NCBI GenBank assembly: GCA_930979925.1
Contig: CAKNIB010000005.1
Span: 19,091-83,090, forward strand
DNA from: an uncultured Clostridia bacterium
GTDB lineage: Bacteria > Bacillota > Clostridia > Christensenellales > UBA1242
Direction: 5' to 3'
Length of the DNA: 64,000 nt
Part shown: piece by piece, positions 61,909 to 64,000 of the stretch
Layout: every line of letters starts with the position of its first letter
Numbering within the stretch: the first letter of the stretch is position 1
The notes under the pieces: model-generated
Told to the model about the DNA's origin: nothing
Databases searched by the model: none
Seen by the model: only the letters and a program-made list of their open reading frames with translations
Position numbers and translations under genes: made by a program

Positions 61909-64000
61909 ATGTCAAAGTTAATTCATAGCCTTATAGAAAACTTATTACAAAAGAATGGTGCAGGTCTTGATGACGTTATCTTAAAAAATCTAGATATCGA
62001 GACATCATACGATGCAAGACTTACTCAGCCTAACTGTTTGTCATCTCTTTTTATGCTGGATGTAAACAAAAATCCTAAATATGGTTTTATGAGAGTTTTT
62101 GAGTCTTATTCTGATTATAAAACAAGAATAACTATTGCAAAACACACAAAAAATGTTGAAAAACTTTTAGGTAGAGAAGAATACAAAGCTTATGAAAAAT
62201 TGTATGAGGATGTTTTGGCAAACATTCCAGATGAACACCCTGCTGTACAACTTCTTGCATTTATCACAATGGCAAAAGTATCTGCAAATATGTCTAAAGA
62301 CAGCGCTAGTATTGAGGCCGTTGTAAAGCTTGAAAAGGATTTAGAGGCCTACGTTTATCTTGCCTTGCAAAAAAACAATCCTTTTAAAACACAAGATGAA
62401 ATACAAAATAGAGTGCTTGACTATGTAAAAACTTATCAAGATATAGCAAAGTATGACGTTTACGATTATTTAAGACGTGTTGCTACTGGAAATATAATCA
62501 GCGTGCATTCTAACAGCAATTATGCAAATAAAAATTTTAATGATGCAAAAGCCGCCAATTCTCTAGTATATATCGACCCATTTGGCAAACAAAGATATTT
62601 AATTAATGCTAGAGATGAGGTTCCTGCTTTGTCGTTTGATATAAATGATCTTGTAAAAGGCAGCGGACTTCTTAGTGATGAAGGATTAACTGGCCACTCA
62701 AGATATATTCAAGAAGCTTTATGGAAAATTCGCGATAAAGTAGAAGAAAGCGCTGAAAAGAAGAATATAACTTTAAGTGATGATGAAAAGTTCTTGCAAA
62801 CTGCTATTGCATATTTGATTTTACTTGATAAAAACGGAGTAGAAGACCCCCTTGACATCATAGGAATAAGCCTTGCAAACCCTATCAGTGACATCGCACA
62901 GTTTACTGATAAAACACGTCTAAAGGCCATAATTGAAAGTGCTAGAGACGTGGCTGCTTCGGTGGACGGAAGTGTAAAAGATTCTTATAAAACAGCAGAT
63001 GAGCTTGCGGCTGAGGCTGAAAAAGTTGAAGAAGCTAGAGCAAGAAAAATGAAAGAAAGCAAAAAAACTGAAGAAGAGACTGAAGAAAATAATGCTCAAG
63101 CTGAAGAAATTGCTAGATTACAAGCAGAACTTGAAGAACTTAAGAAGGGTTCTAAAATACTAGCTAAAAATGTGCCAGATGAAAATAAGAAATATATCGC
63201 CTATGTTAATAGGAATTTAAAATATTATCAAAAAGTTGTTAAAAAACTTATTGAAAAACTTGGTGAAGAGGCTACTAGGTTTGCAGATCTAGAAAAATAC
63301 TATGACTTAAACGCTGATAAATATATTGACGAAGATATGACCGATAAAGAAAAAGCAGAATACGAAAGTAACGAAAAAGAACGTCAAAAATACAATAAAA
63401 AATATAAATCATCAGAGGATATTGAAGAGACTATAACAAGACTTTCTGTAAGCTTACTTCACATGAGTGAACTTTCAAAAGTTATGAGCGATGGTATTGT
63501 AGGTGGGAAAGAAAAACCTGATTCTGCTAAAATTGCTAAAGAATTGCATATAGCTCAAGAACAAATGGATGCCTACATTGAGTATTATGCCTTTGTAAAG
63601 AGCTTTAGTGAAGCAAACAAGTCAGAAAGATCAAGACTTACAACCGCTCATATAACTAAGTACTTAAAAGAACATGGAGATGGTCCACTTGCACAAACAT
63701 TAAAATTCTTAGGTACAAGCAAAATTAAACCTTCAAATAGCAAAGCAAAGACTAAGAAGGCTAAGCCAGAAGAAGTTGTCGTAGTAGAACGACCTGCAGA
63801 ATATGTGCAACCAGCTGAAGAGCCAATTGCTGTTAAAGAAATTCCTGCAGTACCGGCTGAAGAGCCAATTGCCGCTGAAGAACAACCTGCAGAATATGTG
63901 CAACCTGTTGAAGAACAACCTGTGCCAGTAAAAGAGTTAGCAGAAGAAGTTTCAGCAGAAACAGCACAAGACATGCAAGCCAAAGTTGACAAGATTATTA
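61909..64000 (+). CDS. Large acidic coiled-coil protein, partial at window end
   Basis: An open frame of 697 codons with no stop, missing from the track because it leaves the window. SD is GGAGGG. Residues 1-360 are helical and mixed, residues about 365-410 are a coiled coil (EAEKVEEARARKMKESKKTE), and residues about 625 on are Pro/Glu/Ala/Val rich with imperfect repeats (PAEYVQPAEEP, VPAEEPIAAEEQ, PAEYVQPVEEQ). No signal peptide or membrane helix is seen, so it is probably cytoplasmic, perhaps structural. I do not recognise the family. The minus-strand ORFs at 63648-63992 are shadows of the repeat. Confidence 0.85.
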   Translation, partial: MSKLIHSLIENLLQKNGAGLDDVILKNLDIETSYDARLTQPNCLSSLFMLDVNKNPKYGFMRVFESYSDYKTRITIAKHTKNVEKLLGREEYKAYEKLYEDVLANIPDEHPAVQLLAFITMAKVSANMSKDSASIEAVVKLEKDLEAYVYLALQKNNPFKTQDEIQNRVLDYVKTYQDIAKYDVYDYLRRVATGNIISVHSNSNYANKNFNDAKAANSLVYIDPFGKQRYLINARDEVPALSFDINDLVKGSGLLSDEGLTGHSRYIQEALWKIRDKVEESAEKKNITLSDDEKFLQTAIAYLILLDKNGVEDPLDIIGISLANPISDIAQFTDKTRLKAIIESARDVAASVDGSVKDSYKTADELAAEAEKVEEARARKMKESKKTEEETEENNAQAEEIARLQAELEELKKGSKILAKNVPDENKKYIAYVNRNLKYYQKVVKKLIEKLGEEATRFADLEKYYDLNADKYIDEDMTDKEKAEYESNEKERQKYNKKYKSSEDIEETITRLSVSLLHMSELSKVMSDGIVGGKEKPDSAKIAKELHIAQEQMDAYIEYYAFVKSFSEANKSERSRLTTAHITKYLKEHGDGPLAQTLKFLGTSKIKPSNSKAKTKKAKPEEVVVVERPAEYVQPAEEPIAVKEIPAVPAEEPIAAEEQPAEYVQPVEEQPVPVKELAEEVSAETAQDMQAKVDKII

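Noticed and set aside
63648-63992. Minus-strand Ser/Gly/Cys-rich ORFs
   Set aside because: Antisense shadows of the P/E/A repeat in the partial coiled-coil gene.
1-64000. Genetic code 4 (UGA as Trp)
   Set aside because: alr and the ZIP gene end at UGA at the expected family length, and Trp is encoded by UGG elsewhere.
1-64000. CRISPR array, prophage or complete insertion sequence
   Set aside because: No regular short repeats with spacers, no transposase, integrase or phage structural gene was found.

Overview
The window looks like a chromosomal segment of a low-GC, Gram-positive-type bacterium (Bacillota, probably an uncultured clostridial or Tenericutes-related gut lineage). The evidence is strongly AT-rich intergenic DNA, sigma-A promoters (TTGACA-17-TATAAT), AGGAGG ribosome binding sites, a T-box in front of a single-chain glycyl-tRNA synthetase, an LtaS-like enzyme, a clostridial-style rubrerythrin/desulfoferrodoxin oxygen-defence set and a BspA-type LRR remnant. 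UGA is a stop (alr and the ZIP gene end in TGA), so translation table 11 fits. Taxonomy is inference; no rRNA is present.

Layout. 1-8.8 kb: partial M16 peptidase, DUF2188-like protein, a CofE-like F420 ligase homologue, a SHOCT membrane protein, alanine racemase, an LtaS-family enzyme, small proteins and a ZIP transporter. 8.8-15 kb: a cloverleaf repeat, a GT2 glycosyltransferase translationally coupled to a 1270-residue helicase-nuclease of the Hhe type, and RNase HII. 15-19.4 kb: tRNA-Arg(ACG), NUDIX, two GNATs and a rubredoxin / ferredoxin-rubrerythrin pair. 19.6-23 kb: asnS and aspS. 23-26.4 kb: two more cloverleaf repeats around a truncated LRR gene, a ComEC-like beta-lactamase-fold protein, an Ig-like protein and a frameshifted desulfoferrodoxin. 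26.4-32.7 kb: U32 peptidase, lipoprotein, ferritin-like protein, cardiolipin synthase. 32.8-43.5 kb: one 3556-residue membrane-anchored surface protein. 43.8-49.8 kb: ABC-F ATPase, two unknown proteins, T-box plus glyQS, a secreted protein. 49.8-52 kb: a poly-C repeat, a frameshifted XRE regulator with its operator, and two tandem zinc metallopeptidases. 52-60 kb: a division cluster (CvpA-like, rsmH, FtsL-like, PBP) and metG. 60-64 kb: a GC-rich structured patch with the fourth cloverleaf, a small membrane peptide, a WalJ-like hydrolase and a large partial coiled-coil protein.

The strongest unexplained signal is a family of four elements of about 110-117 nt (8835-8945, 23400-23515, 23666-23780, 60491-60602). 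Each folds into the same tightly packed four-way junction: an outer stem of 9-10 bp closes three consecutive hairpins of 13-16 bp. Arm sequences differ between copies while pairing is kept, so the structure itself appears selected. One copy cuts off the 5' end of an LRR gene, which suggests mobility.

A second pattern is that seven unrelated start codons lie 6-7 nt after a -10 box with no Shine-Dalgarno sequence, which predicts leaderless mRNAs. Other points are two genes broken by apparent single-base deletions just after GAG, a G8 tract inside the glycosyltransferase gene, a dispersed C8-containing repeat, an ABC-F protein with one degenerate ATP site, and a ferredoxin-rubrerythrin fusion with a strong internal ribosome binding site.
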